A DNA stretch of 64,000 nt from Clostridium aciditolerans. GTDB taxonomy: Bacteria; Bacillota; Clostridia; Clostridiales; Clostridiaceae. Positions 43,658-52,646 of this stretch are shown piece by piece. Made by a program: the position numbers and the translations under genes. The notes beneath the pieces were generated by a model that was not told the origin of the DNA, made no database searches, and saw only the letters and a list, made by a program, of their open reading frames with translations. Each line of letters starts with the position of its first letter. Position 1 is the first letter of the stretch. The DNA is taken from assembly GCF_016316925.1 (NCBI RefSeq), contig NZ_JAEEGB010000018.1, positions 273 to 64,272 of the forward strand, read 5' to 3'.

Positions 43658-43749
43658 CCCAAGCTACCTCCTTGTATGTGTTAATATAAATAGTTTATAT
43701 ATAAATTGCATATAATGGAAACTTAATATACAGGAATATATATACAATC

Positions 43750-43798
43750 TTACTACATGTAGTGGTATTAGAAAAAAATAACCACTACATGTAGTGAT
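43750..43798 (-). promoter_or_regulatory. Tandem NrdR boxes upstream of nrdJ
   Basis: TTACTACATGTAGTGGT (43750-43766) and CCACTACATGTAGTGAT (43782-43798) are near-perfect palindromes whose centres are 32 bases apart, three helical turns. This spacing and the ACTACATGTAGT core match the paired NrdR boxes that repress ribonucleotide reductase genes. The rest of 43658-44051 is AT-rich without another gene. Confidence 0.75.
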
Positions 43799-44051
43799 GA
43801 TATTATTATAGACTACATGGATATTAAATTCAACAATAACAATTTTACATAATCGAGCAAATTTCACGGTTAATAGTTATTAATCGCAAGTATTTATTAA
43901 TTTGTAGAATATATTAAATATAATTTTACCCATGGATATTTTGTTTAATCATTTAACTAATTTGAAAAATTAGGTATAATTTATATAATAGGATAAGTAT
44001 TTTAGACAAGATTTTATTATATCTAAATTTTATAGATTAGGAGATGATTAG

Positions 44052-44555
44052 ATGATTAGAAATTTTAAGGATGAAACTCCTAAAGTGCATGAGAGTTGTT
44101 TTGTGGCTGATAGCGCTGAAGTTATTGGAAAAGTAACTTTAGATGAAAAGGCAAGTGTATGGTTTGGAGCAGTAATTAGGGGTGATAGTAATACTATTCA
44201 TATTGGAAAAGGCTCAAATATCCAAGACAATTGCACTGTTCATGCAAATATTAGTGGTACACCTACTGAGGTGGGGGATTACGTAACTGTTGGCCATAAT
44301 GTAGTTTTACATGGATGTAAAATTGGAAACCATTCATTAATCGGCATGGGATCAATTATATTAGACGGCGCGGAAATAGGAGAAGGAACAATGATTGGTG
44401 CTGGAAGTCTTGTACCACCTAATAAAAAAATACCTTCTGGAGTCTTATGCATGGGGTCACCAGCAAAAGTTATTAGAGAACTTTCAGAAGAAGAAAAGGA
44501 ATATGTTAAAGGAGCAGCAGAGCATTATTTAGAAGAAGCTGAAGCATATAAATAG
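44052..44555 (+). CDS. Gamma carbonic anhydrase family protein
   Basis: Left-handed beta-helix protein of 167 residues, probably a trimer with zinc between subunits. Hexapeptide repeats run from about 15 to 130 (GKVTLDEKASVWFGAVIRGD, IGKGSNIQDNCTVHAN). The three histidine ligands are in TVHAN and GHNVVLHG. Length and pattern fit the YrdA/PaaY/Cam-like subgroup, for which CO2 hydration is shown in some members only. GGAGATG lies before ATG. Monocistronic. Confidence 0.9.
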   Translation: MIRNFKDETPKVHESCFVADSAEVIGKVTLDEKASVWFGAVIRGDSNTIHIGKGSNIQDNCTVHANISGTPTEVGDYVTVGHNVVLHGCKIGNHSLIGMGSIILDGAEIGEGTMIGAGSLVPPNKKIPSGVLCMGSPAKVIRELSEEEKEYVKGAAEHYLEEAEAYK

Positions 44556-44562
44556 GATTCTG

Positions 44563-44612
44563 AAAATACCAAGGGAGATAAAATATTTATTCCTTGGTAT
44601 TTTAATTTTTTG
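44563..44612 (+). terminator. Terminator of the carbonic anhydrase-like gene
   Basis: AAAATACCAAGG (44563-44574) pairs with CCTTGGTATTTT (44592-44603), followed by AATTTTTTG. Confidence 0.85.
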
Positions 44613-44673
44613 TTCACCTAATTAAAAGTATAATTATAAAATGTTATTAGTAATCAATATTAGGTGAATAAGT

Positions 44674-45945
44674 ATGGAGATATTAAAATTAGGTTCTAGA
44701 GGAACTGAGGTAATGAAAATACAGGCAGTCTTAAAGAAAATAGGGTATAATCCTGGACCGGTAGATGGTGTATACGGAAGAATGACAGAAGAAGCTGTAA
44801 GAGCCTTTCAAAGGGATAATGGCTTGACTTCAGATGGAATCATAGGACCAGCTACTTATAATGCACTGGAAAAATTTATAGTTGGTTATGATACTTACAC
44901 TATAAAAAGTGGTGATACGCTTTATAGTATTGCGGCAAAGTATTATACACAGCTCTATAAAATAATAGTAGCTAATCCAGGAATCGACCCTTATAACTTA
45001 AGGCCTGGATCAAAGATTGTAGTACACTATGGAATTGATGTTGTTGATACTAATGTTAATTATACTTACGATATATTAAAACGCGATTTACAGGGATTAA
45101 AGGCTAGGTATCCATTTATAGAATTAGGTTCTGCAGGAAATAGTGTACTTGGAAGAGAGCTATATTATGTTAGACTTGGTGATGGTCCTAATCAGGTCTT
45201 TTATAACGGGGCACATCATGCATTAGAGTGGATTACTGCACCGCTTCTAATGAAATTCATAGAAAATATGGCTAAAGCTTATACAGAAGCTAGAACTATA
45301 AGAGGTTATAATATAAGTGAAATATGGGGTAGAAGTGCTATATTTATAATGCCTATGGTAAATCCAGACGGAGTCGATTTAGTAATTAACGGTCTTAGTA
45401 GAAATAACCCTTATTATAATGATTTGATAAAATGGAACAATGGAAGCACTGATTTTTCGAAAAATTGGGAAGCTAATATAAGAGGTGTAGATCTAAATCA
45501 TAATTATAATGCATCATGGGAGTTATCAAAAGAAGCAGAGGCAGCTTACGGAGTACATGGACCTGGTCCAACAAGATATTCAGGACCTTATCCAGAGTCG
45601 GAGCCGGAAACTAAGGCCGTTGTTAACTTTACAAGGGCACATAATTTTAGATTAGTTTTAGCTTATCATTCTCAAGGAGAGGTTATCTATTGGCAATATG
45701 ATGAAATGACTCCTCCTGAATCTAAAAAAATAGGAACACTATTTTCACAAGTAAGTGGTTATTCCTTAGAGAGCACCACTGGAATAACTTCTTACGCAGG
45801 GTATAAGGATTGGTTTATTAAAGAATTTAGGAGGCCTGGATTTACTATAGAAGTAGGTAAAGGAAAAAATCCTCTGCCATTAACTCAGTTTGATAAAATA
45901 TATAGAGATAATGAAGAGCTACTAATATTAGCATCAGTAGTTTAA
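44674..45945 (+). CDS. Peptidoglycan-binding, LysM and M14 carboxypeptidase protein
   Basis: Cell-wall hydrolase of 423 residues. Order: peptidoglycan-binding type 1 domain (residues 1-66, LGSRGTEVMKIQAVLKKIGY), LysM (about 75-122, YTIKSGDTLYSIAAKYY) and a zinc carboxypeptidase M14 domain (about 135-423). Zinc ligands HHALEW, then the distal His in YHSQGEVIYWQY, the substrate Arg/Asn region RGVDLNHNYNA and the catalytic Glu in FTIEVGKG are all present. It resembles gamma-D-glutamyl-diaminopimelate peptidases such as endopeptidase I of spore formers. There is no classical signal peptide, as in several spore-compartment enzymes. Confidence 0.9.
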   Translation: MEILKLGSRGTEVMKIQAVLKKIGYNPGPVDGVYGRMTEEAVRAFQRDNGLTSDGIIGPATYNALEKFIVGYDTYTIKSGDTLYSIAAKYYTQLYKIIVANPGIDPYNLRPGSKIVVHYGIDVVDTNVNYTYDILKRDLQGLKARYPFIELGSAGNSVLGRELYYVRLGDGPNQVFYNGAHHALEWITAPLLMKFIENMAKAYTEARTIRGYNISEIWGRSAIFIMPMVNPDGVDLVINGLSRNNPYYNDLIKWNNGSTDFSKNWEANIRGVDLNHNYNASWELSKEAEAAYGVHGPGPTRYSGPYPESEPETKAVVNFTRAHNFRLVLAYHSQGEVIYWQYDEMTPPESKKIGTLFSQVSGYSLESTTGITSYAGYKDWFIKEFRRPGFTIEVGKGKNPLPLTQFDKIYRDNEELLILASVV

Positions 45946-45979
45946 GTATATATTAAATCTTGCATAGCTGAAGCTTGAC

Positions 45980-46580
45980 TATCTTTAATTCGTAATTTAA
46001 AAATTATGCGACGCAAAATTTTTATCAGAGGACAATTGACAGAGGACAGAGGACAGTGAAGGAGGATTTTTCTCCACTATGTTACGAAAAATCTTTAATT
46101 ATATTATAAGCCGATGTTTGAGATTAGTGAAACGAGTCTCAAAAATAGTTTGTGTCAAGTTCTAGTGGATAATTTATTTTTTTAAAATTTTCCATTATGA
46201 TTCAGTTAAAATTTTTATTCCTAAAGGGCTTCGCCCGTAGCCCGAAAGGGCGTACTTGTGCCGTTAACTTTTTACGTAGAAGTAAATAAGTTCACTAAAA
46301 TTTCTTTCTTGAAAAAGCTTTTATGGCTTTTCTGACATTAGTTTGGCGCAGCCTGTAATTTTTAACCTTTGAATATAGCTATTAAATAAGCATCTGAAAC
46401 AGAGCATTGACAAATTGATACAGCCTAACGGCTTGCGACAAAGTCGCCTAGTGTTGAAAAATAATTAAAGATTTTTCGTAGTGTAATGGAGAAAAATCCT
46501 CCTTCACTGTCCTCTGTCAATTGTCCTCTGTCCTCTCAAAAAAATTGCGTCGCAAAATTTTTATTTTACGAACTGTAGTT
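45980..46580. repeat. Family B MITE-like repeat, long form (B2)
   Basis: Ends: TTCGTAATTTAAAAATTATGCGACGCAAAATTTTTATCAGAGGACAATTGACAGAGGACAG.. and the inverted ..CTGTCAATTGTCCTCTGTCCTCT..TTGCGTCGCAAAATTTTTATTTTACGAA (each cited in part). Next inside lie AGTGAAGGAGGATTTTTCTCC and its complement. The core of about 420 bases has a GC-richer hairpin (GGGCTTCGCCCGTAGCCC) but no transposase or good frame. It fills the 730-base gap before the second MBL-fold gene. Confidence 0.8.
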
Positions 46581-46677
46581 GGTTATATAAATTTTTTTTT
46601 ATTTAATCAAGTTTTGGGATAAATTTTTATAAACATAAAAAACTATATAATAAAATATTCTCCACGAGGGTGATCAG

Positions 46678-47508
46678 ATGAAAAAAAGGATAGTTATATT
46701 TATTCTAACGATTATAGTCCTGATTAGCGGCACTGGTTATGCTAAACAGGATAGATATGAAGTTCACTTTTTAGATGTAGGGCAGAGTGATTGTATTTTA
46801 ATTAAAGCGTGGAATAAAAATTATATAATAGATACAGGAGCAGCATACTATTTTGATAGAATTTTAAAATACCTAGAATCGAATTCTATAGATAAAGTAG
46901 ACACGATTATACTTACTCACTATCATGATGACCATTATGGTGGGCTCTTAAGATTAGTTCAAAGTAAAAAAGTAAAAGATGTGCTAATACCTAATCATTA
47001 TGATGAAATAAAAATTAATCTATATAAAGGATTAGCTCAAAGTGGAGCAAAAGTAAAAAATATAGGTGAGGGTTGGAAACTAAAAAAAGGGAAGGTGGAA
47101 CTAGAAGCAGTAGGGCCTTTGAAAGAGGATGACATGATAGAAAATAATAATTCAGTAGTAATAAAGGGAGAAATAGATGGAATAAAATATTTATTTGCTG
47201 CTGATTGTGAAAAAAATGAGGAAGAAGATATGTTAAAAGAGGGTGCTATTGAAAAGTGTGATATTCTAAAGGTACCACATCATTCATTAGACACTAGCAG
47301 TACAGAAAACTTCATAAGCGTTGTAAAACCCAAGGTTGCTATTGTGACTTGTGATGGTATAGGAACACCAGATGATAATATAATAAGAAGAATACATAAC
47401 AAGGGAGCTCTGGTCTTAAGAAGTGACTTGCACGGAAATATAGTAGTTAAAAATGATTTTATAAGATGCGATAAAAATGGAATTAATATAAGGATAAATA
47501 AAAATTAG
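46678..47508 (+). CDS. Secreted MBL-fold protein, ComEC C-terminal-like
   Basis: 276 residues with an N-terminal signal peptide (KKRIVIFILTIIVLISGTGYA) and no lipobox. MBL motifs: VHFLDVGQSDCILI, IIDTG, LTHYHDDHYGG, FAADCEKNEEEDM and KVPHHSLD. It is a paralogue of the lipoprotein at 229-1110, sharing the order of motifs but not the surface anchor. Role unknown, likely extracellular hydrolysis. GAGGGTGATC lies before ATG. Monocistronic, between a family B repeat and a convergent terminator. Confidence 0.85.
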   Translation: MKKRIVIFILTIIVLISGTGYAKQDRYEVHFLDVGQSDCILIKAWNKNYIIDTGAAYYFDRILKYLESNSIDKVDTIILTHYHDDHYGGLLRLVQSKKVKDVLIPNHYDEIKINLYKGLAQSGAKVKNIGEGWKLKKGKVELEAVGPLKEDDMIENNNSVVIKGEIDGIKYLFAADCEKNEEEDMLKEGAIEKCDILKVPHHSLDTSSTENFISVVKPKVAIVTCDGIGTPDDNIIRRIHNKGALVLRSDLHGNIVVKNDFIRCDKNGINIRINKN

Positions 47509-47546
47509 AAGTATGCTGATGAATACAGCAACTTCTTTTATATTTT
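47509..47546. terminator. Bidirectional terminator
   Basis: GAAGT(A)TGCTG and CAGCAACTTC pair with one bulge around ATGAATA. T-rich flanks occur on both strands. It lies between convergent genes. Confidence 0.65.
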
Positions 47547-48069
47547 ATTTATAAACTAATATACCTGCAATGCCTGAAACAGCTATTATTAGGATTGGAT
47601 GAAGCTTTTTGGATAATAGTAAAGCCATAATAAAAATTCCTATAAAAACACTTTTTACATCATGATAAGATTCCTTGGCTAGAGATAAAAAAGCAGATAT
47701 TATAAGACCTATAAGAGCAGGGCGCATTCCAAGAAGCACGGATTTCATTGCTTTGGATTCTTTAAATTTCATTATATAATGGGTTGCTATAGAAACAAGG
47801 AGAAAAGAGAAGGTGACAACACCTATAGTTCCAGCAACACTTCCATAAAAACCATAAACTTTATATCCTACAAAGGTAGCAGAATTTATGGCAATAGGCC
47901 CAGGAGTCATCTGAGAAATACCTATTATATCTATAAAATCTTTATAATTGATCCAATGATGATTTGAAACAATTTCTCTTTCAATTAAAGGCAGCATTGC
48001 ATATCCGCCACCAAAGCTAAAGGCTCCTATTTTTAAAAATGTCCAAAATATTTGAAGTATTATGTGCAT
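47545..48069 (-). CDS. Chromate transporter, single-domain subunit 2
   Basis: CHR family membrane protein of 174 residues with about five or six helices. The family signature FLKIGAFSFGGGYAMLPLIE and the PGPIAINSATFVGY block are clear. Single-domain CHR proteins occur as adjacent pairs with opposite topology that act together. Chromate export is known for some family members; the physiological substrate here is not shown. It starts two bases after its partner ends. Confidence 0.88.
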   Translation of the reverse strand: MHIILQIFWTFLKIGAFSFGGGYAMLPLIEREIVSNHHWINYKDFIDIIGISQMTPGPIAINSATFVGYKVYGFYGSVAGTIGVVTFSFLLVSIATHYIMKFKESKAMKSVLLGMRPALIGLIISAFLSLAKESYHDVKSVFIGIFIMALLLSKKLHPILIIAVSGIAGILVYK

Positions 48070-48071
48070 AG

Positions 48072-48608
48072 TTATTCAACTCTCTTTCTTAAAAATAGAT
48101 AACCATATATACCAGCTATAATTATAGTTATTACTGGATGGATTTTGAAAATATTAATGCAAATAACTGTAGCTACTATTATAAATAAATTTATATAGTC
48201 TTTTTTTAGTGATTTGGAAAGACTAACTACGGCGATTAACACTAACATTGGCACTGCAGCTCCTATGCCTTTAAATATTAAATTTACGTAATAGTAGTTC
48301 CTAAATTGCATAAAAAAAGCAGCTATAAAAAGTATAATTAAGAAAGATGGAAGAATAGTCCCAAGAAGCGCAAGGATTGCTCCAAGTACACCTCTAATTT
48401 TATAACCTATAAATATAGAGGTATTGACAGCAAGAGCGCCAGGAAAGGATTGGGATATTGTTAATATATCTAAAAATTCATTTTTATTAACCCATTTTTT
48501 GTTTTTAACAACTTCTGTTTCTATTAAGGGAATCATTGCATAACCCCCACCAAAAGTAAATGCTCCTATTTTAAAAAAGCTCCAAAATATTATAAAGTAT
48601 TTTCTCAT
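48072..48608 (-). CDS. Chromate transporter, single-domain subunit 1
   Basis: CHR family membrane protein of about 178 residues, partner of the adjacent subunit. Motifs: FFKIGAFTFGGGYAMIPLIETEVV, SQSFPGALAVNTSIFIGYKIRG. The start at 48608 is eight bases past GGAG; an upstream GTG overlaps that site. Both halves keep the family Gly-rich signature, so neither looks degenerate. Confidence 0.88.
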   Translation of the reverse strand: MRKYFIIFWSFFKIGAFTFGGGYAMIPLIETEVVKNKKWVNKNEFLDILTISQSFPGALAVNTSIFIGYKIRGVLGAILALLGTILPSFLIILFIAAFFMQFRNYYYVNLIFKGIGAAVPMLVLIAVVSLSKSLKKDYINLFIIVATVICINIFKIHPVITIIIAGIYGYLFLRKRVE

Positions 48609-48706
48609 GAAACTCACTCCAATGTGTATTAGAATATTGCTAAGGATTTAAAATAATTTTAAAGCAATCCATTTAATACCACTTTATATTAAAGTTTATA
48701 AAAAGT

Positions 48707-48736
48707 AAAGAAGGCTGAAAATAATCAGTCTTCTTT
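48707..48736 (-). terminator. Terminator of the 54-residue small-protein gene
   Basis: AAAGAAGGCTGA (48707-48718) pairs with TCAGTCTTCTTT (48725-48736), one G-T pair. The minus strand continues into ACTTTTT. Confidence 0.7.
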
Positions 48737-48799
48737 ATCTAAAGGTAAAAACTAAATGAGTTTAACAATTATTTATGATCACTAAGACTATTTTCATAT

Positions 48800-48964
48800 T
48801 TATCTATTGGGTATAGATCCTTTGTAAAGTGTAAATTTAGCATCATATTCTTCTTTTTGCCTGTAGAGCTCTTCAGCAGACATTCCGCTTATAGGAGAGC
48901 CTGATTCAGAGACATTTTGTTCAGTAGCAGAATTTTGGTTATTTGTGTTATTATTTTTTTCCAT
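48800..48964 (-). CDS. Small hydrophilic protein of unknown function (54 aa)
   Basis: A 54-residue frame with GAGGTG eight bases before ATG and its own terminator downstream. The N-terminal third is Asn/Gln/Ser-rich (MEKNNNTNNQNSATEQN), and the C-terminal half is GMSAEELYRQKEEYDAKFTLYKGS. The charged C-terminal part may form a helix. No membrane segment, cysteine or known motif. Neighbouring spore genes (a SASP and germination genes) make a sporulation role conceivable, but that is inference only. Confidence 0.6.
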   Translation of the reverse strand: MEKNNNTNNQNSATEQNVSESGSPISGMSAEELYRQKEEYDAKFTLYKGSIPNR

Positions 48965-49095
48965 AAATATTCACCTCAGTTTTTAGGATGTGCAGGTTAA
49001 AGAAAAAGTATAAGAGTAATTTTAAGGATATAAAAATAAACACTTACATTTTTACATGCAATTAAATAGAGTATAAATTTAAAAACTGTACAAAC

Positions 49096-49132
49096 TTTTA
49101 GTATAAAGTTAAAGCTTAACTTTATACTAAAA
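49096..49132 (+). promoter_or_regulatory. Leader hairpin ahead of the SASP gene
   Basis: TTTTAGTATAAAGTTAA (49096-49112) pairs perfectly with TTAACTTTATACTAAAA (49116-49132) around AGC, 31 bases before the SASP start. It is A/T only and lacks a T tail. mRNA stabilisation in the forespore is one possible role. Confidence 0.5.
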
Positions 49133-49163
49133 ATTTAATTAATTTAATGAGGAGGAACTTACT

Positions 49164-49358
49164 ATGGCAAGTAGAGGGAATAGAGCATTAATACCAGAAG
49201 CTAGAGAGGGATTAAATATATTCAAAATGGAAGCTGCAAGAGAAGTTGGAGTAGATTTAAAACCAGGATATAATGGTGACCTTACTTCAAGAGAAAATGG
49301 CTCCGTTGGAGGACAAATGGTTAAGAAGATGGTAGAGGCTTATGAAAAAGGACTATAA
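49164..49358 (+). CDS. Alpha/beta-type small acid-soluble spore protein
   Basis: DNA-binding spore protein of 64 residues that coats forespore DNA and protects it. Both family signatures are seen: the germination-protease site region FKMEAAREVGVDL (cleavage in the MEAARE segment) and GDLTSRENGSVGGQMVKKMV. GAGGAGG lies before ATG. Expression should be under the forespore sigma-G; I could not place its promoter with confidence. Followed by a strong terminator. Confidence 0.95.
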   Translation: MASRGNRALIPEAREGLNIFKMEAAREVGVDLKPGYNGDLTSRENGSVGGQMVKKMVEAYEKGL

Positions 49359-49375
49359 TATAAATTAATTACGGT

Positions 49376-49418
49376 GAGGATGACTCAAAGTTAAAAAATG
49401 AGTCATCCTCATTTTTTT
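49376..49418 (+). terminator. Terminator of the SASP gene
   Basis: GAGGATGACTCA (49376-49387) and TGAGTCATCCTC (49399-49410) form a perfect 12-bp stem followed by ATTTTTTT. Confidence 0.9.
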
Positions 49419-49538
49419 CTAGTTAGTTTCCCTAGAAAAAAATTATTTATGGAATTTATATAAATATTAGATATAATATTTATATAATTAAGATATCTAT
49501 CGATATACATATTAGTATAAAAACGTGGAGGTAAAAAC

Positions 49539-49961
49539 ATGGAAATATCAAGAGTAGGAAGAACAACCAGTGTTCCTGCTGAGAAGAAATCCATAACTGT
49601 TAAAAAAGATTTTTCTCAAAGCTTTAACTCACAAATGGAAAGAAGGTCAGAACAACAACTTAAGGAAATGTTTGATAATATAAAGAAAAAAGGAAACAGA
49701 CTTGCAATAACTAAATGTTATTCAGATGTTAAGTCCTATAAAAAAATGATAAAAGATTATCTTGAATCTGTATTAAATTACATGTACAAAGTAAAAAAGG
49801 ATATAAGCTTTTGGCAAACACAATATTTCATAACAGTAGAAACAATTGATCAAAAGCTTGAAGAGCTTACACAAATGCTTGTCAATGATCAAAAAGAAAA
49901 TTTAGGTGTAGCAGCAACTATTGATGATATAGCAGGTCTTTTAGTTGATATTTATAAATAA
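49539..49961 (+). CDS. YaaR family protein (DUF327)
   Basis: Cytosolic, mainly helical protein of 140 residues. It matches the YaaR/DUF327 pattern: an N-terminal disordered stretch, then FNSQMERRSEQQLKEMFDNIKKKGNRLA, the conserved VKSYKKMIKDYLESVLNYMYKVKK, and a C-terminal IDDIAGLLVDIYK. Function unknown. GGAGG lies before ATG. It stands between the SASP gene and convergent germination genes. Confidence 0.85.
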   Translation: MEISRVGRTTSVPAEKKSITVKKDFSQSFNSQMERRSEQQLKEMFDNIKKKGNRLAITKCYSDVKSYKKMIKDYLESVLNYMYKVKKDISFWQTQYFITVETIDQKLEELTQMLVNDQKENLGVAATIDDIAGLLVDIYK

Positions 49962-49996
49962 AGATGTAGAGATTCATGTAATACTTAATGATTTTT

Positions 49997-50030
49997 AGAA
50001 AGTGGTAACAAAAGCAGTTTACCACTTTCT
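49997..50030. terminator. Bidirectional terminator
   Basis: AGAAAGTGGTAA (49997-50008) pairs perfectly with TTACCACTTTCT (50019-50030). The right arm touches the stop codon of the gerC-type gene. Confidence 0.8.
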
Positions 50031-51141
50031 ATCTAAAATTAGTTGTATCTGTGGAACCTTCTACAAATACGTGTGGTTCAACTAATAGTTCAGTTTTATA
50101 CATTATGTTACCTTCAACCTTTTTATGAGGATATGCTCTATGAAAGCTCTCTGCCACATCAAATATGTCAAGACCTTTCTTTTTATATTCATCAAATAGC
50201 TGTAAAGAAAACTTTCTTATATTTGATTCTGCATTCTTTTGAATATCATTAATTGTATCTTGATCAAAGTTTAAACTCTTTTGAGCTTCAGTTATAATTG
50301 CTCTTGTATTTATTATTTTTCTTAGAGTAACTGTCTTACCGTCATAATATACCTTTGTATCTGTTTTATTCCTCAGAATTTCTAAGGTTACAAAGTTATT
50401 AGAACAATTGGGGTTAGACACCTCCAAAGTTCCTCCCTTTATATTATCGATTATAAAGTTATAACTTTCAGTTTCAGCTTCTCGAAGTCTTCCTACCATT
50501 TTATAATCTTTTATTATAGCTCCATCACTTATTGCAACCTTATCCTCCAACTGGTTCTTTTTCAATTCTATCATTGGTACAACACAAGTATTATTTTGAG
50601 AGTAATTTTTATTTAAAAAATCATTTAAGCTTAGTATAGTTCCTCGGGATGAGGAAGGAGTATTATAAATAAGATCGTGTATGAACAAGCCTATATAATC
50701 TTGTTCCTTAAGCTTAGCATTAATCAATGCTACTGGATCCCCTTTATAAATTACAATATCAGATCGTATGACGAATTCCTGACCTCTATCAAACACATCT
50801 ATGAAGCGGTCTAGTCCTTTTTCAGCAGCTTTTTCTGTAAATATAATACCTCTACATTGAGTATAGTTAAGCTTATAGCTTGAAGATAAATTCAGATTTC
50901 TAAAGGTTTCAAAGAGAGTCTTTCCAGTACCTTGGAATAATACCCTCGAGCCTTTTCCTGAGGAAGCCTTTCCACCTCTTGATGGCTTAAAAGCTTCTTC
51001 ATATACTACTGGCATACCTTCTTCATCTACATCAACTATTACAGAAGTTGTAAATATTACTTTATCTATATCTGTATAGTTAAAACAACCGTTAAAAAGA
51101 AATGTACTTAAAATAAGAAAATATAAAAGAATTTTTTTCAT
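50029..51141 (-). CDS. Spore germination lipoprotein, Ger(x)C family
   Basis: C subunit of a germinant receptor, 370 residues, anchored to the inner spore membrane by a lipid: the signal ends LFNGC. Family blocks are visible: ILSLNDFLNKNY, DKVAISDGAIIKDYKMVG and a C-terminal region with AYPHKKVEGNIMYKTELLVEPH. Its ATG overlaps the stop of the GerA-type gene by four bases, showing translational coupling. The germinant is unknown. Confidence 0.92.
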   Translation of the reverse strand: MKKILLYFLILSTFLFNGCFNYTDIDKVIFTTSVIVDVDEEGMPVVYEEAFKPSRGGKASSGKGSRVLFQGTGKTLFETFRNLNLSSSYKLNYTQCRGIIFTEKAAEKGLDRFIDVFDRGQEFVIRSDIVIYKGDPVALINAKLKEQDYIGLFIHDLIYNTPSSSRGTILSLNDFLNKNYSQNNTCVVPMIELKKNQLEDKVAISDGAIIKDYKMVGRLREAETESYNFIIDNIKGGTLEVSNPNCSNNFVTLEILRNKTDTKVYYDGKTVTLRKIINTRAIITEAQKSLNFDQDTINDIQKNAESNIRKFSLQLFDEYKKKGLDIFDVAESFHRAYPHKKVEGNIMYKTELLVEPHVFVEGSTDTTNFR

Positions 51142-52544
51142 TTTCTTTCATCCTCATCTGTTTGTAGCATATTTTTAGAAATATCTTGAAGATTATCTCT
51201 TGCGGCTAAATCTCTATAATCAAATTGTTCTGATGTAGTAAATGGCATAAAATAAGAATAACCGCAGCTGTTTAGTGAACCGACATGTGCACAAAATATA
51301 AAAATTGCCATAAAAAATCCCATAAGTCCAAGTAATGATGATAAAACTATAACGATAAATTCCCAGAATATCATTGCAGTGTTAAGCTTAGGAGTTAAAA
51401 AGGAGGTTATAGCTGATAGTGCAACAATTATTACTGTGCTTTGTGAAGCGAGTCCAGCTCCAACTGCTGCATCACCTAATATTAATGCTCCTACTATACT
51501 AATTGCCTGCCCTATGGGTTGAGGCAATCTTATACCAGCTTCTCTTAAAAATATGAAGAAAAAAGTCATTATTACTACTTCAACTGCAAGAGGAAGAGGA
51601 ACATCAGCTCTAGATGCAGCAAGTCTAAATATAAACTCTAAAGGAACTAGCGAAAAATGATGTGTGGTTAATGCTACGTATATACCAGGTAAAAACAAGG
51701 ATATCATAAAGGCAAATATTCTTAATAATCTTGTAAAATTTGAGTAATATTTATTTAAATAATAATCATCAGCGGTTTGAAAGTTTTCTATAAAAAAATA
51801 TGGTGCAATTAATGCAAAAGGAGTTCCGTCCACTAAGACTACAACTTTTCCCTCTAATATTTTAGATGAAGCTATATCTGGTTTTTCGGTATATCCTATA
51901 GTATCAAAGCAGGTATATTTGCATTGTAACTGCTCTTGTATATAATTTATATCTAATAAAAAATCTAGATTAATACTTGATAGCTTTTTCTTTATATAAT
52001 CTACTAAGTTATTAGGAGCAGAGCCTTTAAGGTATATTAAGGCTACAGTAGTGTTAGATTTCTCACCTAAAAGTTGAAGTTCAACAGTTAGGTTTCCATT
52101 TTTAATTTTTCTTCTTATTAATGAAATATTATCTACTATAACTTCATTAAAACCCTCTCTAGGACCCTTTAATACCGCTTCTGCTATTGGTATTGAAATG
52201 CTTCTTTTACTAAATCCTTTAGCCTCACAATATATTGCTGAACTTATAAAATCAAAAACTATAACTACATCACCAGATAAAATATGAATGACTGCATCTT
52301 CTTTTGTTTTAATATCTCCTATAGAATTACTATAAAGAACATTCTTTTTTACGTCCTCTATATCTGCCTTTATATTATCATTTCTAATAAATGGGGCAAT
52401 AATATATTCACTTATGAATTTGGAATCACAAAGATTATCTATAAAAAATAAGTTAATAGTGCCAAGGTTACACTTTAATTCCCTATGCTTAAAGTCTGAG
52501 CTAGATTTTAGCTTTAAATATATATATTGTAAGTATTCATTCAT
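51138..52544 (-). CDS. Spore germination protein, GerA family
   Basis: A subunit of a germinant receptor, about 468 residues. A soluble N-terminal domain (1-240) is followed by the membrane domain with five or so helices. Signatures: GPREGFNEVIVDNISLIRR, ILEGKVVVLVDGTPFALIAPYFF and AASRADVPLPLAVEVVIMTFFFIFLREAGIRLPQPIGQA. The start is uncertain: three in-frame ATG codons lie close together, and 52544 is favoured because GGTGAT lies about six bases before it. It forms an operon with the GerC gene; the GerB gene is divergent. Confidence 0.92.
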   Translation of the reverse strand: MNEYLQYIYLKLKSSSDFKHRELKCNLGTINLFFIDNLCDSKFISEYIIAPFIRNDNIKADIEDVKKNVLYSNSIGDIKTKEDAVIHILSGDVVIVFDFISSAIYCEAKGFSKRSISIPIAEAVLKGPREGFNEVIVDNISLIRRKIKNGNLTVELQLLGEKSNTTVALIYLKGSAPNNLVDYIKKKLSSINLDFLLDINYIQEQLQCKYTCFDTIGYTEKPDIASSKILEGKVVVLVDGTPFALIAPYFFIENFQTADDYYLNKYYSNFTRLLRIFAFMISLFLPGIYVALTTHHFSLVPLEFIFRLAASRADVPLPLAVEVVIMTFFFIFLREAGIRLPQPIGQAISIVGALILGDAAVGAGLASQSTVIIVALSAITSFLTPKLNTAMIFWEFIVIVLSSLLGLMGFFMAIFIFCAHVGSLNSCGYSYFMPFTTSEQFDYRDLAARDNLQDISKNMLQTDEDERK

Positions 52545-52646
52545 AAACATCACCATTTTTATTATTTGTTTTTTTTAGGATAACATTCATTGTTTAGTAA
52601 ATAATATTTTTGTAGCAATATTTACAATAAAGAACGGAGAATGGTA

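Noticed and set aside
49416-49436. TCTAGTTAGTTTCCCTAGA as another family A copy
   Set aside because: Only about 17 bases match the right end, and the piece forms its own small palindrome, so it is too short to call.
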